Below, piece by piece: positions 1 through 11,752 of a stretch of DNA of 64,000 nucleotides. The DNA is taken from the NCBI GenBank assembly GCA_973895155.1, contig OZ316895.1:14384001-14448000 (forward strand), read 5' to 3'. This stretch comes from Marsupella aquatica. Taxonomy: Eukaryota; Marchantiophyta. Below the pieces are notes generated by a model. It saw only the letters and a list, made by a program, of their open reading frames with translations. It was not told the origin of the DNA and searched no databases. The translations under genes were made by a program, and so were the position numbers. Positions within the stretch are counted from its first letter, which is position 1. Each line of letters begins with the position of its first letter.

Positions 1-517
1 TGAATATGGAGGTGCAGGGCAATAGGCATGCTTGTATCCCACAAAGACAGATGGAAGAGAATATGGAAGGGCGAATTGAAATATCCCACAAAGCACGATA
101 TAAGAAATTATTACAACTTACTGGCATCCTTTACAAAGAGAATGGCTCCTCCAATAAGTCAAGAAATGTAGGAGCCAACAAGCCACGACATTGGAGGCTT
201 AGAGAAGTGTATGCTAAGGGGGTGTCACCTTTGGACACACGAGACTTCCCCTGTTGTACTTAGCCCAGATCACAGAACCCCTGTTTCCCCTGTTTTGCCT
301 AGCCCAGGTGACAATGAAGGGATGCGTGCTGGCAAACTTGAAATGCCCTGATTCTGAGATAAATGGGTGAATCTTCTTCATTGAGTGGGGTGAAACAGAC
401 TGGCCACATATCCCTCCAGGCAACAGGAATGGGTACCTCTAGCAGTACCCATTGGGCATCAGTAGTCCATTCCCAGACAGCCATGGCAGGCAACTGGTCT
501 AAACCTGAGACACCCTA
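1..517. other. Intergenic, 3' flank of the LRR gene
   Basis: I see no supportable gene here. The open frames are short, overlap on both strands and resemble no family. The stretch lies immediately downstream of the minus-strand LRR gene stop, so it should hold that gene's 3' untranslated region. I could not pick out a poly(A) signal with confidence. Confidence 0.5.
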
Positions 518-2808
518 CTATCCAACAGAGGGAACTGGGCCAGAGAAGAAATTCTTAGACAGATTCAGGTAGAAGTAATTGTTGATCAGGCTGAAGAGGA
601 CCGCTGGAACACCCCCAGACAACTTGTTGTGGGAGAGGTCAAGGTAGCTGAGAACAGTCAGGTCTCCTATGGTGGAAGGGAGTTTCCCCAGCAAATAATT
701 GTGGGACAGGTCCAGGTCATTTAGCAACGGCAATCTGGCCAGAAAAGAGGCAGAGATAGGTCCATAGAGCTTTGAGTTGTGTATGTCCAAAGAGGCGAGA
801 CTAGAATTATGTGAAAGGGAATTTGGGAGCTTGGTGTGGAGCGGGTTGTTGGAGATGTTGAGGATTACCAAGTCCAGATAGTTCTGGAATAGGGCCAGAG
901 GAATGGGACCGCTGAAATCGTTGGAAGAAATGTCCAGCTTCCCCAGGTGTTTGCCAAAGTGACTGGGAATGCGCCCTGAAAGGTAATTGTAGGACAAATC
1001 CACAAAGACTGTTGTGGGATAGATGTAGTTCATGCCAAATGGCGGGACAGATCCCGTCAATTTGTTGTGGGATAGATCAATCTCAGTTAAGACGGGAAGT
1101 GTTGCAAGAGAGGCAGGGATGGAACCCGTAAGGAAGTTCCTGCTAGCAGAGAAATAGCCCATGGTTGTCAGATTGTAAAGCTGTGATGGGATAGATCCTG
1201 AGAGCTTATTGTTGTAGAGTGAGAAGCTGCTGATAGAGCTCATCCCACCGATCTCGTTGGGTATTGTCCCAGTCAGCAGGTTGTTTTCCAGGAACAGCAC
1301 CTGCAGTAAAAGCCAATTGGCCAGAATGACAATGTGGGTATTAAGAACTGGAATTGCTGATTTTTTCACAATAGGTTCCAAATATGTAGTAGCAGTTGTC
1401 TGAACCTGTCTCATGTAACACACATGAATTGTTGATTTTTGCAATAGGTTCCAAATAAGAAGTAGAAGTTGTCAAAACCTGTCTTATGTATTAAAAGTGA
1501 ATTGATGATTTTCGCAATAGGTTCCAAATAAGAAGTAGAAGTTGTCAAAACCTGTCTTATGTATTAAAAGTGAATTGATGATTTTCGCAATAGGTTCCAA
1601 ATAAGAAGTAGAAGTTGTCAAAACCTGTCTTATGTATTAAAAGTGAATTGTTGAGTTTCTCAATAGGTTCCAAAGACGAAGAAGAAGAACTCAGAACCTG
1701 TCTCATGGTACAAAACTGCTGCTCACCTGCAGTAGCTTGAGGTTGCCCAACGACGGAGGAAGTTGTCCGGTGAGACGATTGGAAGAGAGAGCCAAATCAA
1801 TCAGCTGAGTGAGTTCTCCAATTCGTGAAGGAATTGGCCCGGTCAGAAAATTGTCTTGGATGGTGAGGTCGGTCAGGCCTGTGAGTTTGTAGATGCACCG
1901 TGGAATTGTACCCGTCAGACGTTGATATTCGATGTGGAGTTGCTCGAGATGCGCTAGTTTACAAATTGAGTAGGGGATCGCACCAGAGAGTTCACCTGCA
2001 ATCGGAAGAAAGTTTGTATTGTAAGAGTGATGATCGAAAGTTTGTATTGTAAGAGTGATGATCGATCAGAAATTAGAAATTCGAGGCGTACCGCAAAACC
2101 ACAGCGGGCAGGTTGTGGGGATTATTACCGAAAACAATGAAAATGGTGGTGAGGTTGGAGAGCTCCCCAATGAAGTCTGGGATGGGGCCGGTGAAATTGG
2201 AACCTATCAAAGTAAGCTGCCCTAAATGTCTCAGATTTTTCCAGCTGCCGGGGATTGGACCGAAGAAGTGCACGCCGCCAAAGTGAAGAGTGTTGAGTGC
2301 CGTTAGCCTGCCCACAGATTCCCCAGTGACGCCTGGACTACTAGTGTTGGGTTCGATGAAACCTCCTCGTTGACCTGGGAGTTGGATCGTTATTCCGGTC
2401 ACTCGACCTGCACGCGAATTTGAGCAAACAACTATTAACAGCCGCAAACTGGGTTAAATCACAACTGCAAACAACTGAATATGGCCAATTGTAATGTGTC
2501 CTTGAGTGTCATTTCGGATGGTCTTTTCGAGATCCACTCTAACAACATGTAAATGCGCTTTCCTTAGCCTCCAGAACAGGAGATCATGATGGTCCATCGC
2601 ACCAACCTGCAGGATTGACCGAGATGCCACCATAGTTGCTACAATCCACGCCAGGCAGCCAAGTGGAGAAGTAATCAGAGGGTAGGAAATCGGCCTTAAA
2701 CTCTAAAAGAGCCTCTGCATCGCCTGCATTGCAAGGAGCTTGAGCTGCTCGCAATCCCCCTAAGCAGGAGGCCAGAATCAGCAGCAGCAAAAGCGCCCGC
2801 CCATCCAT
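518..2808 (-). CDS. Secreted leucine-rich-repeat protein, no kinase (possibly disabled)
   Basis: Proposed coding exons, in transcript order, are 2808-2607, 2407-2092, 1995-1727 and 1300-518. The first exon begins with a clear signal peptide (MDGRALLLLLILASC...) followed by an LRRNT_2-type cap (PCNAGDAEALLEFKADF, then GVDCSN). Exons 2-4 encode about a dozen plant-type 24-residue repeats with the L..L.L..N.LTG.IP pattern. The protein stops shortly after the last repeat (FFSGPVPSVG), with no transmembrane segment or kinase. It should therefore be an extracellular protein of about 520 residues like PGIP or receptor-like LRR proteins; ligand unknown. Introns 1 (phase 1) and 3 (phase 0) close exactly. 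Intron 2 does not: the only GT donor leaves phase 2 while the next exon needs phase 1. Either the gene carries a 1-nt frameshift, or splicing there is non-canonical. Confidence 0.75.
1368..1720. repeat. 73-bp minisatellite inside LRR intron 3
   Basis: The motif caataggttccaa recurs at about 1368, 1441, 1514, 1587 and 1660, an exact 73-bp period. The three middle units are nearly identical; the outer two are diverged. The array fills most of the 426-bp intron between LRR exons 3 and 4 (1301-1726). Confidence 0.9.
2009..2064. repeat. Perfect 28-bp tandem duplication in LRR intron 2
   Basis: Two identical adjacent 28-bp copies (2009-2036 and 2037-2064) beginning aaagtttgtattgtaagag lie in the roughly 96-bp intron 2, the same intron whose phases do not close. 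Confidence 0.9.
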
Positions 2809-4449
2809 CAGAAAGTCCCGCGCACGCTCTCTGCTCTGCAAGCCCTTAGCTGCCGCCCAGATCTGTCTGTAACGCAAAATTCAGGAAGACAAAGAGCCCA
2901 CAAGACATTCATCATTCCGTGTTGTAGATTGAAGTCAATGATGATGATGCTACTGATCACTTGCTTCAATTCAAATCCATGGTGCAATTTACGTGGGTGA
3001 CAGGATTGACACATGCATTTCCTCCTCTTGGACAAGACTTATGTCGCTCAGCCCTTTGTCAGCAAAGAAGCCAAGTTGAGTATTTTTACTCGGAATATGA
3101 TTCAGTCAAAGCTTTTTCGTTCAAGCAACCAAAATGCTCTCTCTCCCTGCTCTCTCTGCCTCCTCTTAGGCAACTGCATTTCAGCTGATAAGCTTTAGTA
3201 GCCTAGTGCTGGTACTCTCTTGGAAGGAATTAAAGTGTCCACAACTAGTTACCCTTCTTGCGAAAGGTGGGGTGTCAATAGACTAAGAGTCTGAGACTAT
3301 ATGTCCACAAGCCAAAGCACATTCATCAAGAGAAGCCGAAAAAACGTGGTTCTGTACTCTTCTCGAAGGAATTTGGACAAACCATCAATCTTAATCGAAA
3401 ACTCAACTCCTGGAGAACAACGAACAGATAAGGTTCAAACATAACTGATCAAGTCACATGGACAATAGTTGAAGAACGTCACCTGCGACAATTTTAGTGC
3501 CTGGTACACTCCGATGCAGAGATATTGCAATTCGAAGCGTGGTACGACAGACTATTGAATTCCAGCGTTCCAAAGGCTCTATATAATCTGCTGTACCTGG
3601 TAATGGTAATGTCACTTGCCGAAGGAGAACCGAGAGCCTTGAAGTTGACTTCTCCGAAGCATGTGGACGCTTTCTGATCCGTGAGCTGCAAGAATAATGC
3701 GAGAAGCAAGGAACGGAAACCCCGTACAAAGGGGAGCACGTCCTGGCCATTACTCCAACGCCAATCGGGTGCTTGATTTGAGGATTCTGCCCCTCCATGC
3801 CCCCGACTTGGATTCTATTGAATTGGATTGTTTGAATTGCTGGATTGATGCAACTTGGATTGGCGTGGCTGCTCTGCTTCTTCTTCTCCTAGAAATCCTC
3901 CGTGAGCTTCGTGTCCTGGCTTCTCTCTTGCGTCTCCTGGAAGTTCTCCGTGAGCTTCGTGTCCTGCATCCACAGTCCTGGTCGTGCCGAATGCCGAGCT
4001 CGATGTGCCTTGATTTGGATTGAATACCGTTTGAAGGCTCGATCACAGAGGACTCCGAGAGCCAACAAAATCGTGCAGTACTTTTCTATTGCTGTCTACG
4101 ACACTGCGCCGCCCCAAGAAAGCATTCTTTTCAGCTGAATTCAATTCTTCCATTGGCGGTGTGCTGTACTGTGGTTTGGCTTTTTGGCGTTTTTGTTCCT
4201 TTGCGCTGTATATATTCTTGATGTGTACATTCGATTCGACAAACCGCTACAGAATTCCAAAACCCAGCAAAATTTTGAGGTGTGTGATTGAGCCCCAAAA
4301 TGATAGGACTTACTTGATGGGACCCCTGACTGAGATAGACCCGTCCATACACCTTAAACCCCCACTAAGGGGGAAGTGTCCAATACTGTTCCCTTTTTCA
4401 CTTTCTACTCCTTCTTCTCCTCTCCCCCACTATTTTACGTACTCCCTAC
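2809..4449. other. Upstream region of the LRR gene; no gene recognised
   Basis: This should contain the LRR promoter and 5' untranslated region. Minus-strand frames at 3454-4046 look superficially protein-like but lack an ATG start and any recognisable family. A short internal duplication around cgtgagcttcgtgtcctg occurs near 3901 and 3950. Confidence 0.45.
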
Positions 4450-5020
4450 TATGAGATTAAACTGGTAGCCATAACAAAACCTGAATCCACCAGATTTTTT
4501 CATTAAATTGTGGAGCCAAATAGCACTATAAAGCAGAGGAATGAGTGCCAAGAGGGGCACTGGACAGAAATCCAAGGGGGAATGTTAGAAATATTTAAAA
4601 GCAACGTGTCCAAGACTTCTCCCTTTTTCACTTTCATCTCATTCTTCTCCTCTTCCATTTGGTATGGCTCCACAAATTCAAGAAATGATACTATTTATGG
4701 TGAAACTTAGTGTAACCAGGTTTTTGTCATGGCTAGCTAGTGGTTTAAATTGCCACTAGCCCCAATACAGAAACTGTGAATCAAGGTTACTAAAATAAGG
4801 TCAAAATGTTCTTGAGAAAATATAATGTTCTACTCGTTTGTCCCTCCCGCTAGTGGACACTGGCCATATATAATGGGAAAGGTCCAAGAGTTCCCCTTTC
4901 CTACATTTCACTCACTCTCCTCATCTACCATGCTTGCTCCACAATTTCAGAAAAAAGTTACTTTTAATGGTGAAACTTGGTGAATCCAAGTTTTGGTCAT
5001 GGGTATTGATGATTTAAGTC
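4450..5020. repeat. Cluster of a diverged interspersed repeat (about 140 bp)
   Basis: Two direct copies (about 4605-4745 and 4870-5010) share a CT-rich lead, then gctccacaa, then aatggtgaaact, then ttttggtcatgg or a close variant. A partial inverted copy lies at about 4455-4516 (ccataacaaaacctgaatcc, ending attgtggagcc). A fourth direct copy is at about 55897-56032. No coding capacity is visible, so a decayed non-autonomous element is a reasonable guess. Confidence 0.6.
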
Positions 5021-7490
5021 AACATACCAAAAATCTGAGAGGTCCTATCACTTAACACTTGGGGTTCCATCAAGCCAATACCTTTGCAAAAAACTAAGGA
5101 TCAGCCAGTCTTTAGTTTCTTGAAAACGTTTTGTAATTTTATTTTCTTTCAATTTGTATAGAACTGGAAGCTTGGATGGACACAAATGTTTTGTGTGATG
5201 CTCGGATAGACACAAAGGGACTGCTTTAAATTTACTCGCACAGAGGTGGAAAAGTAACCCACACACAAGACATTTCTAGGAAATCTACACAATTGTGTGA
5301 TGATAAATCCAAGTGAGCTACCTATGACTAGAGTGATACTCTAGACCATGACTTTGGGGCACGGCCAGAATTTGGGGGTGAGTGTTGACTAGAGTGGGTT
5401 TTGAGGGCTTCCTAGTTTGTGTGACTCTGGGGCTGTAACACCAGGATCAGAATCTAAGCATAATAAATTGTTTAGGTGCAACAGATGGACAGTACGTCAG
5501 GACAAATCTAATGAATATATATAGAAGAAAGAGCAATTCAGTAGTGCTCATGAGTGCATGAGGGGTCAGTGGTCCCATAAAGGAAGATTGCTCCAACATT
5601 TAAAGAAACAATAGTTACTGTAGATCATTGTATAATAATGTTGGATGCACATCAGATGCTCTTGTTGGCTTTGATGCTTCAACAACATAGCTCGAACCGT
5701 CAACACTTTCATTGTATTGACTATTATTCTACCATGAGCTTGATAATAGGAAACCAAAATGTACCACTCTACTCAACAGTTAGTAATACATGAGAGAAAT
5801 CATTCCTAAATGCAACCTGTATGTTACATACTACTTGAAGAAAGCAATTGGAAACTTTGACAAGCAAGACAGGTGAACTCTTTCCCCAGTTACAAGGAGC
5901 AACGGATAGCAATACCCATTAAAAACCAGACCATGGCTTATCAGCACCATGTCCACAAATCTGAGAAGGTCACTCACTCATAGACATGACAATTATGGGA
6001 GGTTTGTGACATGTGTAACAGCATTCAACTTGCTAGCATTTGGGCCCTCACTGTATCAGTGTTCATTTGTACCAAGGACCACGTTGTCATGGACATAGGG
6101 AGGAGTCCCCAAAACAGGGTAGGAAGGCCTGGGGAGTCTATGGGGTCTATGAAACTCCTGGCCACACTCCCACACTGCTTTGTAATCCACGTCCAATACT
6201 CAACTCTATAGTTTGATACTCTTTCGACTTCAAGAAGTGGTGAGACAAAAAAGAGTTCCTTTCATTTCTCACCCCCATCCAGGTGGAGATTTCTGTCCGA
6301 GCCTGGCTGGAGGCAAGGTCTAGAGGCTTCACTCTAGATCATAGCCTCTATACTCTAACTTCTCAAAGAGAAGCTATAGTCAAAACTAGAAGGGTCAGTC
6401 TAGAGGCTTCACTCTAGATCATACATAGCCTTTACTCTTTAGCTTCTCTTTGAAATTATATAGAAAAAACCAAAAGGGTCGCCCAAAACATAAGGGAGAG
6501 TACTACCATGGTGAAGAGTCCATGAGGTCTCCATGAAACTCCTGGTCCTCGCTCAACACCCCAGAAAATGCATCAGCAGGGTCAGATTCGTGTGGGCTGT
6601 GCCATGCTCCCAGTCTGCAGTGGAAGCTCCTTAAATCTGACCCTCTTCAGGAAAAGACTAACGTTTTGTTCGAGAAAGCTGTAAACAGCAGAAGTTACAG
6701 TACACACGGCCTGCAAATCTGCCTTCCAAGGATTCCATCTACTCTATAGATAGATTCGCCTGATGCTCGTGGAGAGAGGAGCTCAGAAGGCGAAACATTG
6801 ATTGTAAGACTTTTGAGAATGACCGAAGACGGTACAACAGGAAGCAGGGCTGAAAGGAATGGATGGGAGCTATGGCTGCCCAAGTCCTCTTCAACAATGT
6901 CCGTCCTGTGGTGGTTGGTTGTGACTGCCACTTGTCAGGAATGACGCCGTGGTGAACTCACCCCTCACTGGCTTCTTCTGAGGGAGGAAGATGCATTCAG
7001 GCAGAGTCTATGGGACCGGAATTTTGGTAATTTGTTTAGAGGATGCACTCGACGAGAATTCAATGGTTGGAATGTGATGCAGCTCGAAAACGTCAATAGC
7101 TCGGCGGAGGTGAACGATGAGTGCAGGACAGTTTTAGGGTAGTATCGTATTACAGTTGAATTCTGGATTGGCGATTGCAGACGAGGAGCAGGTCAGCGGA
7201 AATCGGGGCATTGACTCTGGGGACGAATTTGGACCGTGAAATTATTGAACGGACAGTGCAATTCAAGTCAATTAGGTACACTGGCTAGCTGCACAAGCGC
7301 ATTTGGTACTGGTCAGTGGGCAGGAATTCGAGTACTGGACGATTGTGGGTCTACGGAGATTGAGGATGGATTTATGTTGAGATTGTGGTGCGCTCGAGAG
7401 GGTCGTTCGCTGGCTACAGTAGCAGCAGCTCGGAAGGAGGAGAAGGAGTAGGAGGAGGCGGAGGAGGAGAGCTGCAGGTGGGGGAGAGGG
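5021..7490. other. Intergenic, upstream of the RRM gene
   Basis: No gene recognised. The stretch contains the 80-bp duplication listed separately. Its last few hundred bases, GA-rich near 7430-7490, should be the promoter and 5' untranslated region of the RRM gene that starts at 7491. Confidence 0.45.
6318..6480. repeat. 80-bp tandem duplication
   Basis: The segment starting gtctagaggcttcactctag at 6318 is repeated at 6398. Both copies continue through a variant of tagcctctatactct, agcttctc and agaagggtc, with moderate divergence. Confidence 0.75.
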
Positions 7491-10400
7491 ATGGCTGCCC
7501 CGCCTGCACTATTTGGGCAGTGGTCTGCTCCGGCTCCTCCAGCTGAAGTTTCTCCACATGATGAGGTAGTTTGGCTGTTTAGCTGTGCAGTTTTAATGCC
7601 TATATCGTTATTTTTGTCTCCTGTCTTGCCGTTGTCAAGTTTTATTTTTTCTTCTTTTCTCAAATTGCAATGCCCCGAAACCCCTCGTTGCTGTGTCCCT
7701 TGGGCTTGGCCAATCTCCTTCCACTGGGTGAGTCCTGAAGTCCACGAGGGTAACGGCAGGACTTCTACTTGAACTGCCAACTACCTTACCGAATTTAATC
7801 ACGATCCTGTACAAGCTGAATTATAGAATTAATTGCGTTGGCAACATTGAAGTTGAGCAGTAAGTCGGGGACATCGGTGGACATCACTGTAGTCCGGCGA
7901 GGAGATCCGGTGGGCAGCAGTCTGAATGGCAGGCTGACTACCACACCAAACGTTAGCAATCCCTTTGGAGGCTTTTGAATTTACACGAGATAGAAAATGT
8001 GTCCAGGGGGTTGTATTGTGAACTGTAGTAGGATTAGAGAATTATTGTGCCTTTCGCTACAATAAAGCCCAAAGCCATGCCTTTACTAGATAGTCTTGTA
8101 TTGAGAAGTGCTGCATTTTATTGTTATTCGTACGTACTGTGTATTGGCAATGTTTAGGTCGTGTCTGTTCCCCTTTTGATATTTTTCTAGATGGGGTATG
8201 AACGTTGAATTGCACTAATTCTCTCATTGCCTTCGTAATGGATTCAGCAAAGTTGTCGAACACACAAGTTGAAGATAAAAAGTGAAAGGGTGCCCTGCTG
8301 AGAATTCAAAGAAGTGGATGCTTAGTTGGATGTGGTTTTCCGCCAGACAAGGCTGGTCGATCGTGTTGTCGCAGATGTGCACTGGGTAGAGGTGCCCTGA
8401 CAGGGTTGTAAGGTCAAAATCTAAATATCTGCGTTCCCTCGAATGGGCATTCTCGTTGTCAGTAACAGCTTACCCTTCTCTCTTCTGAAATTTGGGATAT
8501 TCCTATGGTGAAGCAGGTGCGGACAATCTTCGTATTGGGTTTTCCTTCAGATGTCAAAGAAAGAGAGCTTCAAAATTTGCTAAGGTGGTGGCCTGGCTAT
8601 GAAGCTTCTCAAATGAATTTTAAAGGAGATCAACCAATGGGTTTTGCTCTGTTTTCATCACCTTCCATGGCAATGGCAGCTCGAGACGCTCTTCAGGCGA
8701 GTAACCACTTCCTTTGAAATTCTTTTTCTTTGAGATTAGTCAACTCCACTTAGTACTCAATACGAAGGAACATCCAATTTCTGTCTTCAATTTGGAAGTA
8801 TGCTGAAAAAAATGGAGCGAGGTGGGTTTAGAGCAATAGTATCTGGTCATCATGACAGTACTGTTTATTGTTGCCCGTGATAGCTGATTGGTCAAATGGC
8901 CTTTTTTTTTGTCAGAATTTAGTTTTCGACTCTGAAGCGAACTCCGTTCTGCGTTCAGAGATGGCGAAGAAAAATCTTTTTGTCCGGAGAGGTGCTTGCC
9001 TCGTTTTCACTCTATTTTCAAGTGTCTCATGATTCTGTTGTGGTTGTAATTGTCTACTTATATGAAAAGGATGGGCCCCTCCCTTTCCTGAGAGGTCAAC
9101 TTGTGAGATTGGTCATCTTTGCATAGGGGCTTGAAGTCAACTTGCATAATCGTCGCAATTTCCTCTCAACATCAACAGTTTATCTGTAGGATGGGTCTCT
9201 CACTGTTTTCTTTTTATTTCAGGTACTCAAGGTGGGTCAACAGAGGCTGTCCCAACCTACGATACGAATAAAAGGATTAAAACCACTGGAGATTTTTCTA
9301 CTCCCCAGTATACCGGTCAAACTGTTTTTCTTCCTCCTACTCCTTCTTGGGTTCCCCAAAGGTACGAACCCTAAGTTTTAATCGCTGCTCGTGTCTCAGT
9401 TGTTTCACCTTCTGGAGCCCCACAATGTATTACCAAGCTGTCATAGAGCTAACGGAGTGATTGCTTTAAGAGTCCAATGTGATTGATGTCGCTTTGTCGT
9501 CCTGACAGTTATATTGCACCACCGCCCCTGCCGTATGACCAGTACGCAGGCTATGGTGTACCCCAAGTTCCTCCTGTGGCCCCAGCTGGCTATGCACCGG
9601 TTCAGGTTTGTACCTCTCAAGCTCAACTCCCCAATTTCATACTGAATCTTTTTGTTTGTCACAACAATTTGTGTATCCTACAGTTCTGGCTTGGTGTTTC
9701 GACTTTGAACGATGACCAGCTTCTGATTATATTATCTATTCATCTTTCATTAGAACACGAAAGATAATCCTCCATGCAACACTCTATTCATTGGCAACCT
9801 GGGCGAAGCTTCAAGTGAGGCAGAACTACGAGGTCTCTTCAGCGGGTACGACTTCAATTTTTTTCGCTATCTGAATCTGCCCAAAATTGCAAAATTTTGT
9901 GTGCCACTGTGGAAGCTTTTAGTTCATTGGTTCTGTTGATGTGCAACTCAAGTCATTGTTCTGAAGGAATGCGTCTTTGAGGTTCAATTTCGGGTGCTAG
10001 AGGTGTGATTGTAGACCACACTCCAAAGTGGATTGGATGGATGTGGAATGTTTGGAATTCAATGCGGAATAATTCACTCAGGTTTCTATCTAACGTCCAA
10101 TTCTTGACTTTCAAAGTTTTTGACCTACTTTGCGGTGGCTTTTAACTAGTCTACTAATTGCAGTCAACCAGGTTTCAAGCAAATGAAAGTACTGAGGCAG
10201 GGCAAAAGTACTGTCTGCTTCATTGAGTTTGGGGTGTGTACTGTTTCTCTCACAACAGTGTAATACATCTCCTGTTTAGTCTTGTAACTTGATCAAGTTT
10301 TGAGTGATAGAAGTGGAGTTTTGCTGAAAGTATTCCAACCGAAAGGGTTGGTCATGAGTGGTTTACACCGATGCAGGAAACGGTACAAGGCATATGCAGT

Positions 10401-10925
10401 GTCTAGGCTGTTTTATTTTTGATATGCGTCCTTGGTTTTAGGCTGCTGTAAGTTTGAATAATGATGCTTTTGCTGATGCTGTTTAGATTGCATGCAATGC
10501 AGGATGTGAACTCTGCAATGGTGGTTCATCAACATTTGCAGGGAGCGGTTTTGTCAACTTCTGATCGTGGTGGCATGAGAATACAATATCCTCCTCAATG
10601 TACCGCTAATTGTTTTTCCCATCCTTTCGTGGAGAAGCTTTCTGACTTGTCAAGAACCGTTGAGGACTGAAATCATCAGAATGTTGATTGTATGCGAATG
10701 GCACACGTTTTTCCTTGACATATGTTTAAGTATTCGAAAAATCCATACGGAAGGAAGAAGGAGGGAACGGCACCTGGCCTTCAACAACCAGATGGAGTTG
10801 CACCCGGTGTTACTGTACCTGGTGTTACTACGCCTGCATTCCCAGAATTGAATGGGGGCTCTGAAATTTCATCCATCCCTTCGGCTCCATCCCATTCCGT
10901 TGGACCAGAGCAGCATACTGGATGA
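7491..10925 (+). CDS. Two-RRM RNA-binding protein, NSR/scw1-like
   Basis: Nine coding exons give a closed 335-residue frame: 7491-7565, 8517-8696, 8916-8991, 9223-9361, 9509-9605, 9754-9845, 10164-10233, 10503-10585 and 10730-10925. RRM1 covers about residues 26-111, with RNP2-like TIFVLG and RNP1-like MGFALFSS, and ends in MAKKNLFVRRG. A Pro/Tyr-rich linker follows. RRM2 covers about 198-272 (NTLFIGNLGE, then VCFIEFG) and is followed by YSKNPYGRKK and a low-complexity tail. This matches the plant family of nuclear-speckle RNA-binding proteins related to fungal scw1, implicated in alternative splicing. The ATG at 7491 is chosen because its exon joins in phase to give HDE-VRTIFV, as in the family; the later in-frame ATG at 8505 lies inside the intron. 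Two introns are non-canonical: GC-AG after exon 2 and U12-type AT-AA after exon 8. Confidence 0.9.
8697..8915 (+). other. GC-AG intron in the RRM gene
   Basis: The exon ends CTTCAG and the intron begins GCGAGT; the acceptor is gtcag before AATTTAG. Only this junction keeps the frame and the family sequence (DALQ joined to NLVFDSE). The nearby GT (GAGTAAC) would leave the wrong phase for the next exon. Confidence 0.8.
10586..10729 (+). other. U12-type intron with AT-AA ends in the RRM gene
   Basis: The 144-nt intron starts ATATCCTCC, matching the minor-spliceosome donor RTATCCTYY. It contains TTCCTTGAC at 10711-10719, a perfect match to the U12 branch site TTCCTTRAC. It ends ten bases later at tatgtttaa. 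The join restores codon 271 as CAG and yields MRIQ-YSKNPYG, the family sequence. Using the neighbouring AG end with the ATATCC donor would shift frame and lose YSKNPYG. Confidence 0.85.
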
Positions 10926-11746
10926 AGGGGATGGTTCAGGGATAAAATCTTGGCTGCAACAACGATCCAAGTGATGTATTTCAATCTCAAAGCTCATCGG
11001 AATCATGGAAGCATGGCATCCGCGGCATATCGCAGTGCATTATTAACATTATTTATGTATTTATTGCCTCATGTCATCATTCACATGACGATGGCTGCCG
11101 GTGCTAGCGCGACGACCACCGAGTTCATGTGTGGCGGTTGTCCATGAGGTCCGGGTTGAGAATTTAGGGACTACCTCCATGACAAGGAGAAAAGGATTGC
11201 AAAAGAATTTTGGCCGACGGCAGGATATGGATGCATTGGCATCGATTACGTGTGGGTCGGCTTTTTCATGTGAGGGCTCGTTTGGATATAACGCCTCCAT
11301 ATCCTATTTGGCATCTCATTTGCATGAATTGCCGCAGTTTTACCTGCACGGGCGAGACAGATTGGATGGTTCGCACTATTTACTGCACCTCGTACATTTC
11401 ATATTTCATACAATGAGAATTTATTTGATTCCTGGCCACACCTGTGGCACGCGTTGGACTCTCAAGTGAAGAAGCATCACTGCATACTCTGGTGTGTCAG
11501 TGAATGTACAGGATCCTGGGCTTAAACTAAGTCAGTCTTGCATGTGATTGTTCGAGAAAGATACGGTGAGAGTTTTTGACAAAATGGTGTTTGGAATGGA
11601 CCCGTGGATATATCCTTTTGCAGGCCTTCCCCATAGAGTCAACCTACAGTAGCTTGTTGTCATGCACAGCAGAGCAACCCTTTTTAGTACAATAGGATTG
11701 CTTGTTGTTTGCAGTTGTCGTATGGATCTGTCTGGCTCTTTTAAGT

Positions 11747-11752
11747 AATAAA
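11747..11752 (+). terminator. Candidate poly(A) signal of the RRM gene
   Basis: AATAAA lies 822 bases downstream of the RRM stop codon on the same strand. That gives a long but plausible 3' untranslated region. Plant poly(A) signals are weak, so this is only a candidate. Confidence 0.35.

Noticed and set aside
3494-3739. Minus-strand frame with a signal-peptide-like start
   Set aside because: The apparent start codon is GTG, not ATG, and no domain follows; the adjacent frame is equally open.
7313-7780. 155-codon minus-strand frame
   Set aside because: It overlaps the first exon and first intron of the RRM gene, has low-complexity Ser/Ala composition and no family.
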